From Devosia ginsengisoli (GTDB lineage Bacteria > Pseudomonadota > Alphaproteobacteria > Rhizobiales > Devosiaceae), in assembly GCF_024707105.1 (NCBI RefSeq), contig NZ_JANQAJ010000005.1:372001-436000 (forward strand): 64,000 nt of DNA, read 5' to 3'. The notes under the pieces were generated by a model. The model searched no databases. It saw only the letters and a list, made by a program, of their open reading frames with translations, and was not told the DNA's origin. Below, one piece after another: positions 25,894-34,763 of this stretch. The position numbers were made by a program, and so were the translations under genes. The stretch's first letter is position 1; the number at the start of each line of letters is the position of its first letter.

Positions 25894-25986
25894 CCGGTTC
25901 AAGACGCGCCGGTTGACGGAGCGGATACACCTGAATCGCCACATGCCCTAGGATGGGACCAGTCGGATTGGTCGGAGGTGTCACCG

Positions 25987-26721
25987 GTGGGATGGGAAGC
26001 GCTCGGGCTTTGGGGCGAGGATGCGGTTCGCATCGAGCCGCTCACCGGCGGCTCGTCCGGCGATGTGTGGAGCCTGCGCATTCACGGCAAACGTGCGGTC
26101 GGCCGTCTCGGCACCAGGAGCGATGCCGATCTCGCCTGGGAGGCCGGGCTTATGCAATATCTCGACCGGGCAGGCCTGACCGTGCCACTGCCGATCCCGA
26201 CGGAGGATGGCCTGCTGTTCGCGGACGGCCTGACGGTGATGACCTATATGGAGGGCGGCCCGCCCGAAACGGCGGCTGACTGGCGCCGCGTGGCGGACAC
26301 GCTGCGGCAGTTGCATCGCCTGACGCAGGACTGGCCGCAACGTCCGGGCTGGCGGTCGTCGACCGATCTGCTGCAGGCCGAGACCGGGACTCGGATCGAC
26401 CTCGCGGCCATGCCGCCGGGGGCCACCGAACGATGCCGGGCGGCATGGGCGCGGCTCGCCGGGCGCCAGACCTGCGTCGTTCACGGCAATCCCGACAATC
26501 CCGGCAATATCCGCATGACGGCAGAGCGGGTCGCGCTGATCGACTGGGACGAGTCCCGTCTCGATGTGCCCGACCTCGATTTGGTGCTGCCCTACAACGC
26601 CGCCGGCCTCGAAGGCGAGGCGCATGATATTGCCGCGCAAGCCGCGGCTGCATGGGAAGCGGCGGTTTGCTGGGGCGACGACTACGCCATCAAGCGGCTC
26701 GCCGAAGTCCGGGCGGTCTGA
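25987..26721 (+). CDS. aminoglycoside phosphotransferase-fold kinase with altered catalytic motif
   Basis: A GTG at 25987 lies eight bases after GGAGG and gives a 244-residue APH-fold protein beginning VGWEALGLWGEDAVRIEPLTGGSSGDVW (glycine-rich nucleotide loop). The hinge (LTVMTYMEGGPP) and metal site (VALIDWDESRLDVPDLDL) are conserved. The usual catalytic HGD is replaced by HGN in VVHGNPDNPGNI, so the general base Asp appears to be Asn; the next acidic residue is two positions on. The enzyme may be inactive or use the shifted Asp. The substrate is unknown. Longer readings from 25855 pass through a repeat. Confidence 0.75.
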   Translation: MGWEALGLWGEDAVRIEPLTGGSSGDVWSLRIHGKRAVGRLGTRSDADLAWEAGLMQYLDRAGLTVPLPIPTEDGLLFADGLTVMTYMEGGPPETAADWRRVADTLRQLHRLTQDWPQRPGWRSSTDLLQAETGTRIDLAAMPPGATERCRAAWARLAGRQTCVVHGNPDNPGNIRMTAERVALIDWDESRLDVPDLDLVLPYNAAGLEGEAHDIAAQAAAAWEAAVCWGDDYAIKRLAEVRAV

Positions 26722-26823
26722 GGGGCGCAGCTTGCCAGCGCATGCCTGCCGCGCGTGGCGCGGCGCGCTCTTCCCGCCTGCCGATAAAACCACTAGTGTT
26801 CCTCTCTCATGGTGGGGGATTCC

Positions 26824-27513
26824 ATGTCGAAAATCTTGATCGTAGCGCCGCTGCTTGCGGTGCTGAGTGGCGGCGCCGTGCTGGCGCAGGATATTCCGGC
26901 TGCGCCGGGCTTCGACTGGACCGGTTTCTACCTGGGAGTTCAGGGCGGCTATCAGGCAGGAGAGACCCGTGTCACCGAATTCTTTTCGGCAACGGGACTG
27001 CCGACGGGCTATACGCCCCACGCCGACATGGGCGGGTTCACTGGCGGCGGCCATATCGGCTATATCTACCAGACCGGCACCGTGGTGCTTGGCGTCGAGG
27101 CCGATGCGGAACTCACCAATATTACCGGCAGGCACACAACCGCTTCGAGTATTTTCGAGACAACCCAGCAGTGGCAAGCCTCATTGCGGGCGCGGCTGGG
27201 CGTGACGGCGGTCGACAGGCTGTTGATCTACGCCACCGGGGGCTTGGCGGTAACCGGGTTCGACAACGCGGGCAATTACTTGCCGGGTCCCTTTACAAAG
27301 GATTGGAATGGTATCGCCGCCGGCGGAACGATCGGCCTTGGGGCCGAATATGCGATTACAGATCATGTGAGCCTGCGCGGCGAATATCGCTATAGCGACT
27401 TCGGCCGCTTCGATTTCGACTGGCTCGATATCGGCGGTACCGGCATAGACGCCTTTTATGAGCAGACGCTCAAGACGCATTCGGTGAGAGCCGGGTTGAG
27501 CTATCGGTTCTGA
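26824..27513 (+). CDS. outer-membrane beta-barrel protein, Omp25/31-like
   Basis: A 229-residue protein with a signal peptide (MSKILIVAPLLAVLSGGAVLAQ, cleavage before DIPA) and an eight-stranded barrel pattern: FDWTGFYLGVQGGYQAG, GGHIGYIYQTGTVVLGVEADAE, SLRARLGVTAVDRLLIYATGGLAVTG, GLGAEYAITDHVSLRGEYRYSDFG, and a C-terminal SVRAGLSYRF with terminal Phe. This is the porin_OmpL/Omp25-Omp31 family of Rhizobiales, abundant surface proteins. A GGGGGATT ribosome site precedes the ATG at 26824. It opens a three-gene same-strand run of envelope proteins, although gaps of over 150 bases argue against one operon. Confidence 0.87.
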   Translation: MSKILIVAPLLAVLSGGAVLAQDIPAAPGFDWTGFYLGVQGGYQAGETRVTEFFSATGLPTGYTPHADMGGFTGGGHIGYIYQTGTVVLGVEADAELTNITGRHTTASSIFETTQQWQASLRARLGVTAVDRLLIYATGGLAVTGFDNAGNYLPGPFTKDWNGIAAGGTIGLGAEYAITDHVSLRGEYRYSDFGRFDFDWLDIGGTGIDAFYEQTLKTHSVRAGLSYRF

Positions 27514-27697
27514 CCGAAGCGCTCGGCGCGGTTCCGTCCGAGAGTGAGACAGCAATCATAAAGGCCCCGAACGAGATGGGGACATCAATATTGGTTGGCT
27601 CTTGATAGCAGCTTCTATTCATTGGACTAGTTCAACACGAACTGGCGGCTCCCGCTAAGCGGTTGCCCTCTTCGGATAGCGCGTTTGGGGGCCGACT

Positions 27698-28816
27698 ATG
27701 AGCGATGCTTCTACCTTCGGGAATCCGGATCGGACCACCGGCAGCGACCGCTTCAAACTCCGGCTCTCCGCCATTATATGGTTCCTCCTCCTGATCGGCT
27801 TCCTGCTTGGACTGCCCGTCCTGATCGAGGCATCGATCTGGATCGTGGCCGGCGTGATCGTCCTGGCGCTGCTGCTGGCTTTCCCGGTCGCCTGGATCGT
27901 CCGAAGGCTCTTTTCCGGCCAGCGTCGACAGCATTGGCGCACCAGCTATATCAAGGCCGCCATCGCCATCCTGTTCTCACTGGTCACCCTTCTCGCTGCC
28001 CCGATTTACTACCTTGCATTTCGCGCCGCATTGCAGCCCTTGACCGTGCCCCAGGCGACGCTCTCCAACGGGACCAAGACAGTAATCTTCCAGGGCATGA
28101 TGCATGTCGGTTCCGAAGGCTTCTACAAGAGCGTTATCTACGACCTGGAGAAAGCGCTCAGCGATGGCGACGTGATCTATTACGAAGGTGTCGTCGGTGA
28201 CCCTGAAGGCGATGCCTGGTTCTCGGAAACCCTGGCCGGGGGTGGCGATCTCAGTACCAACTACCAGGTGTTCGGTGATGCATGCGGCCTCCAGTTCCAA
28301 CTGAATTACTTCCAGCTGCTTCGCGAGGACATGGCCGCGCATCCGGAGCGTCACGTCAATGCCGATGTGACGACCGCCGACATGATGCACGAGTATCAGC
28401 GGCTGGTGGCCACCGATCCCGGCTTTGCGGCAGCAGTGGAGGCCGAACGAGCGGCGTCGAAGAATGAAGCCGCTGCCGACGGCGGTCTGGGGCAGGTCGC
28501 CAACTGGCTTCAGACAGCAACGCCGGGACAGAAAAGCCTGGCGGGAACGGCATGCCGCGGCTGGATAACCATGGCGCTCTCAAAGCGCCAGGAACCCAAT
28601 GTCCTCGATCCTGTGATCCTCGATTTCCGCAACCGCAAGCTCGCGGAGCGGATCATCGCGGACCCCCATCAGAACATTTACATGACCTACGGCGCCGGCC
28701 ATCTGCCTGGGCTGCTGGCCGATCTGCAGGCTGCCGATCCGGCCTGGGAAATCAAATCCCTGAAATGGATGCGAACAATCGACACGCCCGAAAATCTTTC
28801 GGGGGCGATCGAATAG
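27698..28816 (+). CDS. membrane-anchored TraB/GumN (TIKI)-like protein
   Basis: A 372-residue protein with three hydrophobic segments near the N-terminus (about 25-45, 47-68, 85-107) followed by a large soluble domain. That domain carries the paired TraB/TIKI signatures: GMMHVGSEGFYKSV (first G-x-x-H, about residue 132) with VIYYEGVVGDPEG, and a late YGAGHLPGLLADLQ (second G-x-x-H). In TIKI proteins these form a metalloprotease active site. Bacterial members (TraB, GumN) are of uncertain function. A 184-base gap with no recognised motif separates it from the barrel gene upstream. Confidence 0.72.
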   Translation: MSDASTFGNPDRTTGSDRFKLRLSAIIWFLLLIGFLLGLPVLIEASIWIVAGVIVLALLLAFPVAWIVRRLFSGQRRQHWRTSYIKAAIAILFSLVTLLAAPIYYLAFRAALQPLTVPQATLSNGTKTVIFQGMMHVGSEGFYKSVIYDLEKALSDGDVIYYEGVVGDPEGDAWFSETLAGGGDLSTNYQVFGDACGLQFQLNYFQLLREDMAAHPERHVNADVTTADMMHEYQRLVATDPGFAAAVEAERAASKNEAAADGGLGQVANWLQTATPGQKSLAGTACRGWITMALSKRQEPNVLDPVILDFRNRKLAERIIADPHQNIYMTYGAGHLPGLLADLQAADPAWEIKSLKWMRTIDTPENLSGAIE

Positions 28817-28996
28817 GTTCGCTCGCTTGCGACAGTGGGACCCCATCTGCTCAAGGCGGTTAACACCTGCTTCGCAGAGCGGTCCGGCAACTGCCATGAC
28901 AGCGTCCCGCACAGCAAGAACGATCAAAGCCGATCGTTGAATCCCCGATAGACGTCTGGTGATCGCATCGTTTGCCAGATGAGTTGGGATTTTTGC

Positions 28997-31900
28997 ATGG
29001 TTGACCGCACGTCCGCTCCTTTTGCCGCGGCCGGGGCCGCCTTGTTCGGCCGCCGTGTGCTGCTCTGCGGCATTTCTACGCTGGCATTGGCCCTGGTTTG
29101 CGCCCCGCCGACCCCGGCTCTGGCGCAGATGATTACCCAGGGTGGCGGCAATGGTGGAAACGGCGCGGCCAATGGCGGCGCCGGCGGAAGTGGCATTGCG
29201 GGCGGTGGCGGTGGTGGTGGTTCCACCTTGAATGGCGCTGGCGGCGCCGGTGGACACAACGGGACTCCAGGGGCGGAGGGAAGCCCATTTGGCACAAACG
29301 TTGGCGGTGCAGGGGGAGCAGCAGGCAACGTCTATGGCGGCGGTGGCGGTGGCGGCGGCGGTGGCGGTTTTTCTAATGGCGGCGGCGATGGCGGCGATGG
29401 CGCCGACAGCATGGTGAATTCCACCGACATCGATCTGACCACCGATCTCATGGGGCTTGGAGGCGGCGCCGGCGTTTTAGGCTCCAGCAACAGCGGTAGT
29501 GGCGGTGGCGGTGGCGGTGCCGCCGGCCTGGTGCTCACGGGCGCAGGGGTCACGGCGACAACCGAAGGTTTCGATATCCTCGGTGGCACCGGCGGTGAAG
29601 GAGGTGGCAATGTCGGCGGCGGTGGTGGCGGCGGCGGTGCCGGCCTGGTGCTCATGAATGGCGGCACGATTTCCGTCAGCGGTGGCAGCTCGATGCTGGG
29701 CGGCGCCGGCGGCACCCGCGGCGGCGGTGGGGGCGGCGGCGGTAGCGGCGGCGCCGGATTATTTCTCTACGATGGCGGTAGCCTCAACATCCAGGCCGGT
29801 GCAGTCGGTGGTGGCAATGGCGGTACCTGGATTGGCGGTGCTGGCGGTAGCGGCAGCGGCGGCGACGGTGGTGCCGGCGTGCTCAGCAACGGAGGCATTA
29901 TCGACAATGGCGTTGCCGGCACGATCATCGGCGGGAGCGGCGGGAGTGCCTTCTCCGGCCGTTACATTGGCGGCAGCGGCGGCGCCGGCATCAGGGCATG
30001 GGGCGGGAGCGTGACCAATGCCGGAATAGTGAGCGGCGGCATTGCAGCTTCTGGCTTCTATGGCGGCGCCGGTGGCGTCGGCATTGTCTTCCAGAATGGT
30101 CAAACCGCCAGCTTGACCAATACGGGAACCGTCAACGGCGGCGATGGCGCTGATACGAACAATTTCGATCCTCTTCTTGTTGGCGTGCCCGGCTCGGGCG
30201 GCGCCGGCATTGTTGGGGCCGCGACTGGCGGCATCACGGTCATCAATGGCGGCGTCGTCGCGGGCGGCCTGTCGGGGGACGGCATACGGGCCAATGCCAT
30301 TACTTTCGGCGGCGATGGCAACCGGCTCGAACTGCTCGGCGGCTTCAGCTTTACCGGTGATGTGGTGGCGGGGGGCGGCAGCAACAACGTGCTGGCGCTG
30401 GGTGGGACGGCAAATGCCGGTTTCGACCTCGCGCAGATCGGTGCGGCGGCGCAGTTTCAGGACTTCACTGACTTCGAGAAGACCGGCGCCGGCACCTGGA
30501 CACTGACCGGCTCCAGCGCCTTTACGGGTCCGACCAGCGTCAACCAAGGCACATTGCTGGTCAATGGCGACCTCACCGCATCGGCGGTGGCTGTGAATGC
30601 CGGCGCCAGGCTGGGCGGCGAGGGTGCCCTGGGCGCCGTGAGGGTCGCGTCGGGCGGCACGCTGGCCCCGGGCAATTCCATCGGCCTGATCAATGTATTG
30701 ACCCTGACCTACAATGCCGGCGCCATCCATGAAGTCGAACTGGCCGCCGGCGGCAATGCGCCCACAATCCACAATGACGTAACCGGCGCCTTCGGCCTGG
30801 TCGATATCGACCCCGGCGCCATCCTGCATGTGACTCCGGCGAATAGCGGCGATACCGGCGAGACCTATACGCCCGGCCTGACCTATACGATCATCATCTC
30901 GAACAGCGGTGCTGCCCAGGGGGTGGTCGGCAGGTTCGGCACGGTGACGGACGATTATCTCTATCTCGATTTCACCGACAGCTATGACAGCCACCATGTC
31001 TATCTGACCAGCCGTTTGCCTGGCGCGGTGAATTTCTGCCTGACCGGATTCACCGTCAACCAATGTGCTGCAGCCGGAGGGGCGCAATCCCTGGGTTCGG
31101 GGACGCTGTTCAACGCTATCGCCAACCTGACCGACAAGGATGGGGCCGCCGCCGCCTTCGACATGCTTTCAGGCGAAATCCATGCCTCGGGCCAGACGGT
31201 GCTGATCGACAGCAGCCATTTCGTTTCCGACGCGATAAACGAGCATATCAGGGCGAGCTTCGCGGCCCTGGGCCGACAGGACGTGCTCCCTCTGGCCTAT
31301 GCCGGTTCTGGCGGCAATGCGGCCAGTTCGGCCATTGGCGGGGCGCTGGCCCCCACCCCGGCCGAGCGCTTCGCGGCCTGGGGCTCGGCTTTCGGCGCCT
31401 GGGGCCATGCCGATGGCGACGGCAATGCCGCCGGATTGGACAGCGCCACCGGCGGCATGGTCGCCGGCATTGACGGCCTGGTCACCGACACCGTGCGGCT
31501 GGGCGTGGTGGCGGCCTATTCCCGCTCCGGTTTCGACGCTGCCGACCGGGCGTCGTCGGGCCATGCCGACACCTACCATCTGGGCGCCTATGGCGGCACC
31601 GAGATCGGGGCACTGGGCATCCGGGGCGGGGCGACCTATGGCTGGAGCCATATCGACACGACGCGCACCGTCGCCTTCCCCGGCTTTACCGACACGCTGA
31701 ACGCCGGCTACGGCGCCGGCCTGTTCCAGGCTTTCGGCGAAGTGAGCTATCGCTTCGACACGCCCTCCGCCGTCTTCGAGCCCTTCGCCAATCTCACCCA
31801 TGTGAGCCTGCAGACCGACGGCTATACCGAAACGGGCGGCGCAGCGGCCCTGACGAGTGCCGGCCAGACCACCAATGCCACATTCGCCACATTGGGCGTC

Positions 31901-32188
31901 CGCGCCTCGACTGTGTTCGAGCTTGGCGGCGTCGCGGCGCAGGCGCATGGCACGCTCGGCTGGCAACATGCTTTCGGCGACACCGTGCCGACTGCGACCC
32001 ATGCACTCGCCGGCGGCAACGCCTTTTCGGTCGCGGGATCGCCCATCGCCCGGGACGCCGCCATCGTCGAAGCCGGTCTCGACTTCACCTTCGCACCCAA
32101 TGCCACGCTGGGATTTTCGTATAACGGCCGGTTCGGCGGCGGTGCCTATGAGAACGGCGCAAGGGCCAGCCTCAGCGTCAAGTTCTGA
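28997..32188 (+). CDS. autotransporter with glycine-rich passenger
   Basis: A 1063-residue secreted protein. An extended signal peptide (RRVLLCGISTLALALVCAPP, ending PALAQ) is followed by about 390 residues dominated by GGxGG tracts (GGGNGGNGAANGGAGGSG and similar). Next are autotransporter beta-strand repeats (GAGTWTLTGSSAFTGPTSV, GTLLVNGDL, GGTLAPGNSIG) and a C-terminal autotransporter barrel of about 270 residues (AAWGSAFGAWGHADGDGN to LSVKF, terminal Phe). It should export its passenger across the outer membrane through the barrel. The ATG at 28997 follows GGGA; an ATG six codons upstream has no ribosome site. The glycine tracts look like mycobacterial PE-PGRS but the barrel shows the true family. 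Confidence 0.88.
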   Translation: MVDRTSAPFAAAGAALFGRRVLLCGISTLALALVCAPPTPALAQMITQGGGNGGNGAANGGAGGSGIAGGGGGGGSTLNGAGGAGGHNGTPGAEGSPFGTNVGGAGGAAGNVYGGGGGGGGGGGFSNGGGDGGDGADSMVNSTDIDLTTDLMGLGGGAGVLGSSNSGSGGGGGGAAGLVLTGAGVTATTEGFDILGGTGGEGGGNVGGGGGGGGAGLVLMNGGTISVSGGSSMLGGAGGTRGGGGGGGGSGGAGLFLYDGGSLNIQAGAVGGGNGGTWIGGAGGSGSGGDGGAGVLSNGGIIDNGVAGTIIGGSGGSAFSGRYIGGSGGAGIRAWGGSVTNAGIVSGGIAASGFYGGAGGVGIVFQNGQTASLTNTGTVNGGDGADTNNFDPLLVGVPGSGGAGIVGAATGGITVINGGVVAGGLSGDGIRANAITFGGDGNRLELLGGFSFTGDVVAGGGSNNVLALGGTANAGFDLAQIGAAAQFQDFTDFEKTGAGTWTLTGSSAFTGPTSVNQGTLLVNGDLTASAVAVNAGARLGGEGALGAVRVASGGTLAPGNSIGLINVLTLTYNAGAIHEVELAAGGNAPTIHNDVTGAFGLVDIDPGAILHVTPANSGDTGETYTPGLTYTIIISNSGAAQGVVGRFGTVTDDYLYLDFTDSYDSHHVYLTSRLPGAVNFCLTGFTVNQCAAAGGAQSLGSGTLFNAIANLTDKDGAAAAFDMLSGEIHASGQTVLIDSSHFVSDAINEHIRASFAALGRQDVLPLAYAGSGGNAASSAIGGALAPTPAERFAAWGSAFGAWGHADGDGNAAGLDSATGGMVAGIDGLVTDTVRLGVVAAYSRSGFDAADRASSGHADTYHLGAYGGTEIGALGIRGGATYGWSHIDTTRTVAFPGFTDTLNAGYGAGLFQAFGEVSYRFDTPSAVFEPFANLTHVSLQTDGYTETGGAAALTSAGQTTNATFATLGVRASTVFELGGVAAQAHGTLGWQHAFGDTVPTATHALAGGNAFSVAGSPIARDAAIVEAGLDFTFAPNATLGFSYNGRFGGGAYENGARASLSVKF

Positions 32189-32218
32189 AGCATCGAACTT
32201 GCCGGGGCCTGGCGCCGC

Positions 32219-32679
32219 TTACAGGCGCTCGAAGGTCTGTGACAGGTCGGCCTCCCACCTGCCGCCCTCGCGCAACATCTCGCCCTTGCTGACGATGCGA
32301 GCGTCTCCGGCCTCCAGGCTGAAGGTCATGCGTTGCGAGAATTTTGGGTCCATGCGCTGCATGGCAAAGCCGGTCTCGCCGAGGGTGACGTCATACTTGC
32401 GGGAGACGCCGCGCTGGTCGAAGTAGCTGATGAAATGGTCCCGGCCGCGTCATCGCTGCCGACGATGGCAATGCCGTCGGGAAATAGCGGGTCCTCGATC
32501 TCGGAGCGCCAGACGAGAAATGCCCCGCCATCCTGCCATGCAAACGAAACCTTGCCGCGCAATGTGGCGCCGGGCAATGCCGGATGCGTTCCCGTGGTGC
32601 GCCATTCTCCGATGATCCGCTCGAAGAATTTCAGTTGGGGATTGGCGATCCTGGCATTGGCGCCGATTTCATAGGCCAT
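32219..32679 (-). pseudogene. conserved lipocalin-like protein (frameshifted)
   Basis: From the ATG at 32679 the protein starts with FERIIGEWRTTGTHPALPGA and GGAFLVWRSEIEDPLFPDGIAIVG, a beta-barrel pattern common to a rhizobial family of unknown function. The frame is lost at the CCC run 32440-32442. Adding one base continues cleanly as AAGDHFISYFDQRGVSRKYD and ends EADLSQTFERL at 32219. The corrected protein has about 152 residues. It starts 12 bases after the VOC gene stop and is probably cotranscribed with it. The break looks like the other single-base homopolymer defects in the window. Confidence 0.72.
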
Positions 32680-32691
32680 GTGTGCCTCCAG

Positions 32692-33081
32692 CTACTCGGA
32701 CGGGATGCGGCCAAGGCCGATCTCGTTGCCGTCGGGGTCGTAATACATGACCTTGCGCACGCCTTCGGCGGGGATTTCTTCCTGGCCAAAATCGAGGCCG
32801 CGCCCGGCAATCTGCTCGATCACCGCTTCGAGGTCGCTGCACATGATCGTCTGGATCGTGCCGCCGGCGCGTTTCGTATCCACGATGATGTAGATCCAGC
32901 GGTGATCGGCAATGGCCCAGACCGCCTCGGTCTCGTTGGGATAAAAATTCGGCTTGGTGCCGAACAGGCGCTGATACCAGTCGAGGGACGCCTGGAAATT
33001 GCTGACGGGAATACCCGCGAAAACGTCCGTTCCCGTGCCGCCAAGGATGAATTGATCGTCGGCCATGGTCACACCATCCAT
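32692..33081 (-). CDS. VOC family protein (glyoxalase/bleomycin-resistance fold)
   Basis: A 129-residue protein with the VOC fold: TDVFAGIPVSNFQASLDWYQRLFG (beta-alpha start), EAVWAIADHRWIYIIVDT, and VRKVMYYDPDGNEIGLGRI at the C-terminus with the conserved Asp-Pro-Asp-Gly-Asn and metal-binding Glu. Members are metal-dependent lyases, dioxygenases or drug-binding proteins, and the exact role cannot be told. An internal ATG at 33066 (MADDQF) is an equally good start. It is the first gene of a likely two-gene unit with the lipocalin-like gene. Confidence 0.82.
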   Translation of the reverse strand: MDGVTMADDQFILGGTGTDVFAGIPVSNFQASLDWYQRLFGTKPNFYPNETEAVWAIADHRWIYIIVDTKRAGGTIQTIMCSDLEAVIEQIAGRGLDFGQEEIPAEGVRKVMYYDPDGNEIGLGRIPSE

Positions 33082-33110
33082 TCTGTTGTTCTGTCAGAAG
33101 GACGGATGAA

Positions 33111-33130
33111 GCCTGTCTGTTCCGACAGGC
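33111..33130. terminator. hairpin between hemA and the VOC gene
   Basis: GCCTGTC-TGTTCC-GACAGGC is a perfect 7-base-pair hairpin 23 bases beyond the hemA stop. There is no clear T tract on the hemA strand, so it may be a weak or Rho-assisted terminator or an mRNA-stabilising stem. Confidence 0.4.
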
Positions 33131-33153
33131 CGGTATAACACGTGCGTAGAGTC

Positions 33154-34434
33154 TTAGCCGCCGATGGTCGGCAGGGTCAGGTCGCCCGAGGTCAGCTTGC
33201 TGGCGGTGATGGCGGCATCGGCCGGCTCGCGCGGCAGCTCGAGGCTGGTCCAGACGCTGACCAGCGCGTGGCGCAGGGCGAAGATCATCTCGTCGGTATG
33301 GAGCGGCGTCGGCGTGATGCGCAGGCGCTCGGTGCCCTTGGGGACGGTCGGGTAGTTGATGGGCTGGATGTAGATATTGTGCTTGTCGAGCAGCATGTCG
33401 CTGGCCGCCTTGACGGCGCGCGCATCGCCCACGATCAGCGGCACGATATGGGTCTCGGTCTCCATGACCGGCAGGCCGGCATCGGCGAGGATCGCCTTGG
33501 TGAGGCGGGCCTGGCGCTGGTGCATCATGCGCTCATGGCTCGAAGTCTTGAGGTGCTCGATGGAGGCGCGGGCCGCGGCGCAGAGGGCCGGGGGCAGGGA
33601 GGTGGTGAAGATGAATTCGGGCGCATAGGAGCGCACGGCATCGACGATGGCCCGGTTGGCGGTGATGTAGCCACCCATCGTGCCGAAACCCTTGGCCAGG
33701 GTGCCCTCGATGATGTCGATACGGTCCATCAACCCGTCGCGCTCGGCAATGCCGCCGCCACGCTCGCCATACATGCCCACGGCATGGACTTCGTCGATAT
33801 AGGTCAGCGCGCCGAATTCCTCGGCCAGGTCGCAGATTTCCTTGATGGGCGCGACGTCGCCATCCATGGAATAGACGGATTCGAAGCAGATCAGCTTGGG
33901 CCGCTTGCGGTCGGTCGCGGCGAGCAGGTCGCGCAGATGGGCCACGTCATTGTGGCGGAAGATGACCTTCTGCATGCCCGACTGGCGCACGCCCTGGATC
34001 ATCGAGGCATGGTTGAGCTGGTCGGAGAAGATGATGCCATCGGGCAGCAGCCGGCCAATGGTGGAAATGGCCGCTTCGTTGGAAACGAAGCCCGAGGTGA
34101 AGACCAGGGCCGCTTCCTTACGATGCAAGTCGGCGAGCGACCGCTCGAGCTCGACCAGCGGCCGGTTGGTGCCCGAAATATTGCGGGTGCCGCCCGAGCC
34201 GACGCCCAGCTTGCTGGCAGTGTCCTGCATGGCTCCGATCACCTTGGGGTGCTGGCCCATGCCGAGATAATCGTTGGAGCACCAGATGGTGATGTCGCGC
34301 ATATTGTCGGCATCGTCACGATAGATGGCGCGGGGAAACTGGCCCGCCACCCGCTCGAGATCGGCAAAGACGCGGTAGCGCTTTTCTGCCCGCAGCGTAT
34401 CCACTGCATCTTCGAATATGCCGCGATAGTCCAT
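33154..34434 (-). CDS. hemA: 5-aminolevulinate synthase
   Basis: HemA (ALAS) condenses glycine and succinyl-CoA to 5-aminolevulinate, the first step of haem synthesis in alphaproteobacteria, using PLP. The 426-residue protein starts [28 protein letters not shown], as in rhizobial homologues. It has [24 protein letters not shown], the PLP pocket [10 protein letters not shown], and the catalytic Lys in [13 protein letters not shown]. The ATG at 34434 is preceded by AAAAGGACG. A perfect FNR/FixK-type palindrome lies 80 to 93 bases upstream, so oxygen-responsive expression is likely. The gene is alone on its strand. Confidence 0.95.
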   Translation of the reverse strand: MDYRGIFEDAVDTLRAEKRYRVFADLERVAGQFPRAIYRDDADNMRDITIWCSNDYLGMGQHPKVIGAMQDTASKLGVGSGGTRNISGTNRPLVELERSLADLHRKEAALVFTSGFVSNEAAISTIGRLLPDGIIFSDQLNHASMIQGVRQSGMQKVIFRHNDVAHLRDLLAATDRKRPKLICFESVYSMDGDVAPIKEICDLAEEFGALTYIDEVHAVGMYGERGGGIAERDGLMDRIDIIEGTLAKGFGTMGGYITANRAIVDAVRSYAPEFIFTTSLPPALCAAARASIEHLKTSSHERMMHQRQARLTKAILADAGLPVMETETHIVPLIVGDARAVKAASDMLLDKHNIYIQPINYPTVPKGTERLRITPTPLHTDEMIFALRHALVSVWTSLELPREPADAAITASKLTSGDLTLPTIGG

Positions 34435-34513
34435 CGAAACGTCCTTTTGTCCTGCCGTCGGCGGGTAAGGTCGCGCCGGCGAACAAGCCATAACTAGGTT
34501 GACGCTATCCGCA

Positions 34514-34527
34514 TTGACATAGGTCAA
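34514..34527. promoter_or_regulatory. FNR/FixK-type box upstream of hemA
   Basis: TTGAC-ATAG-GTCAA is a perfect palindrome matching the FnrL/FixK consensus (TTGAY-N4-RTCAA), symmetrical out to ATTGAC/GTCAAT. It is centred 86 bases upstream of the hemA start codon, a placement compatible with activation at about -40 from the transcript start. It lies in the 329-base divergent region between hemA and the gene at 34764. The rest of that region shows no other feature I can support. Confidence 0.7.
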
Positions 34528-34763
34528 TTCGACGCGCGCCGGCCCCCGCCAACCCGTTCCGGCGCAAGGGCCTGGGCGACGAATATGAGAGTCATTCTAA
34601 AGTGCGAAGGGCTTTCTGCCAATGCGGCAATCGCGCCGGATCGCAATGAATATCGTCAACGCGGTTGCTTCCATTCACGAATTAATAGTCGATATCGCCG
34701 AGTGTTGAAGCAAGTTGACTCTCAGATTACCATCACCAAAAGCCCGAATGGGCGCGCAAGGGG

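Noticed and set aside
25855..25986. Phosphotransferase start at the ATG 25855
   Set aside because: It would translate a CATTCCCGC repeat and has no ribosome site, whereas GGAGG precedes the GTG at 25987 with ideal spacing.
29140..30020. Dense GGC/GGT triplet repeats looking like a CRISPR array or PE-PGRS gene
   Set aside because: There are no constant repeat-spacer units, and the tract is in frame with a signal peptide and an autotransporter barrel, so it is coding glycine-rich sequence and not a mycobacterial-type protein.
29759..31087. Long open frame (442 codons) on the minus strand inside the autotransporter
   Set aside because: It is a by-product of the high-GC glycine-rich coding strand, has no family motif or ribosome site, and the plus-strand protein is clearly real.
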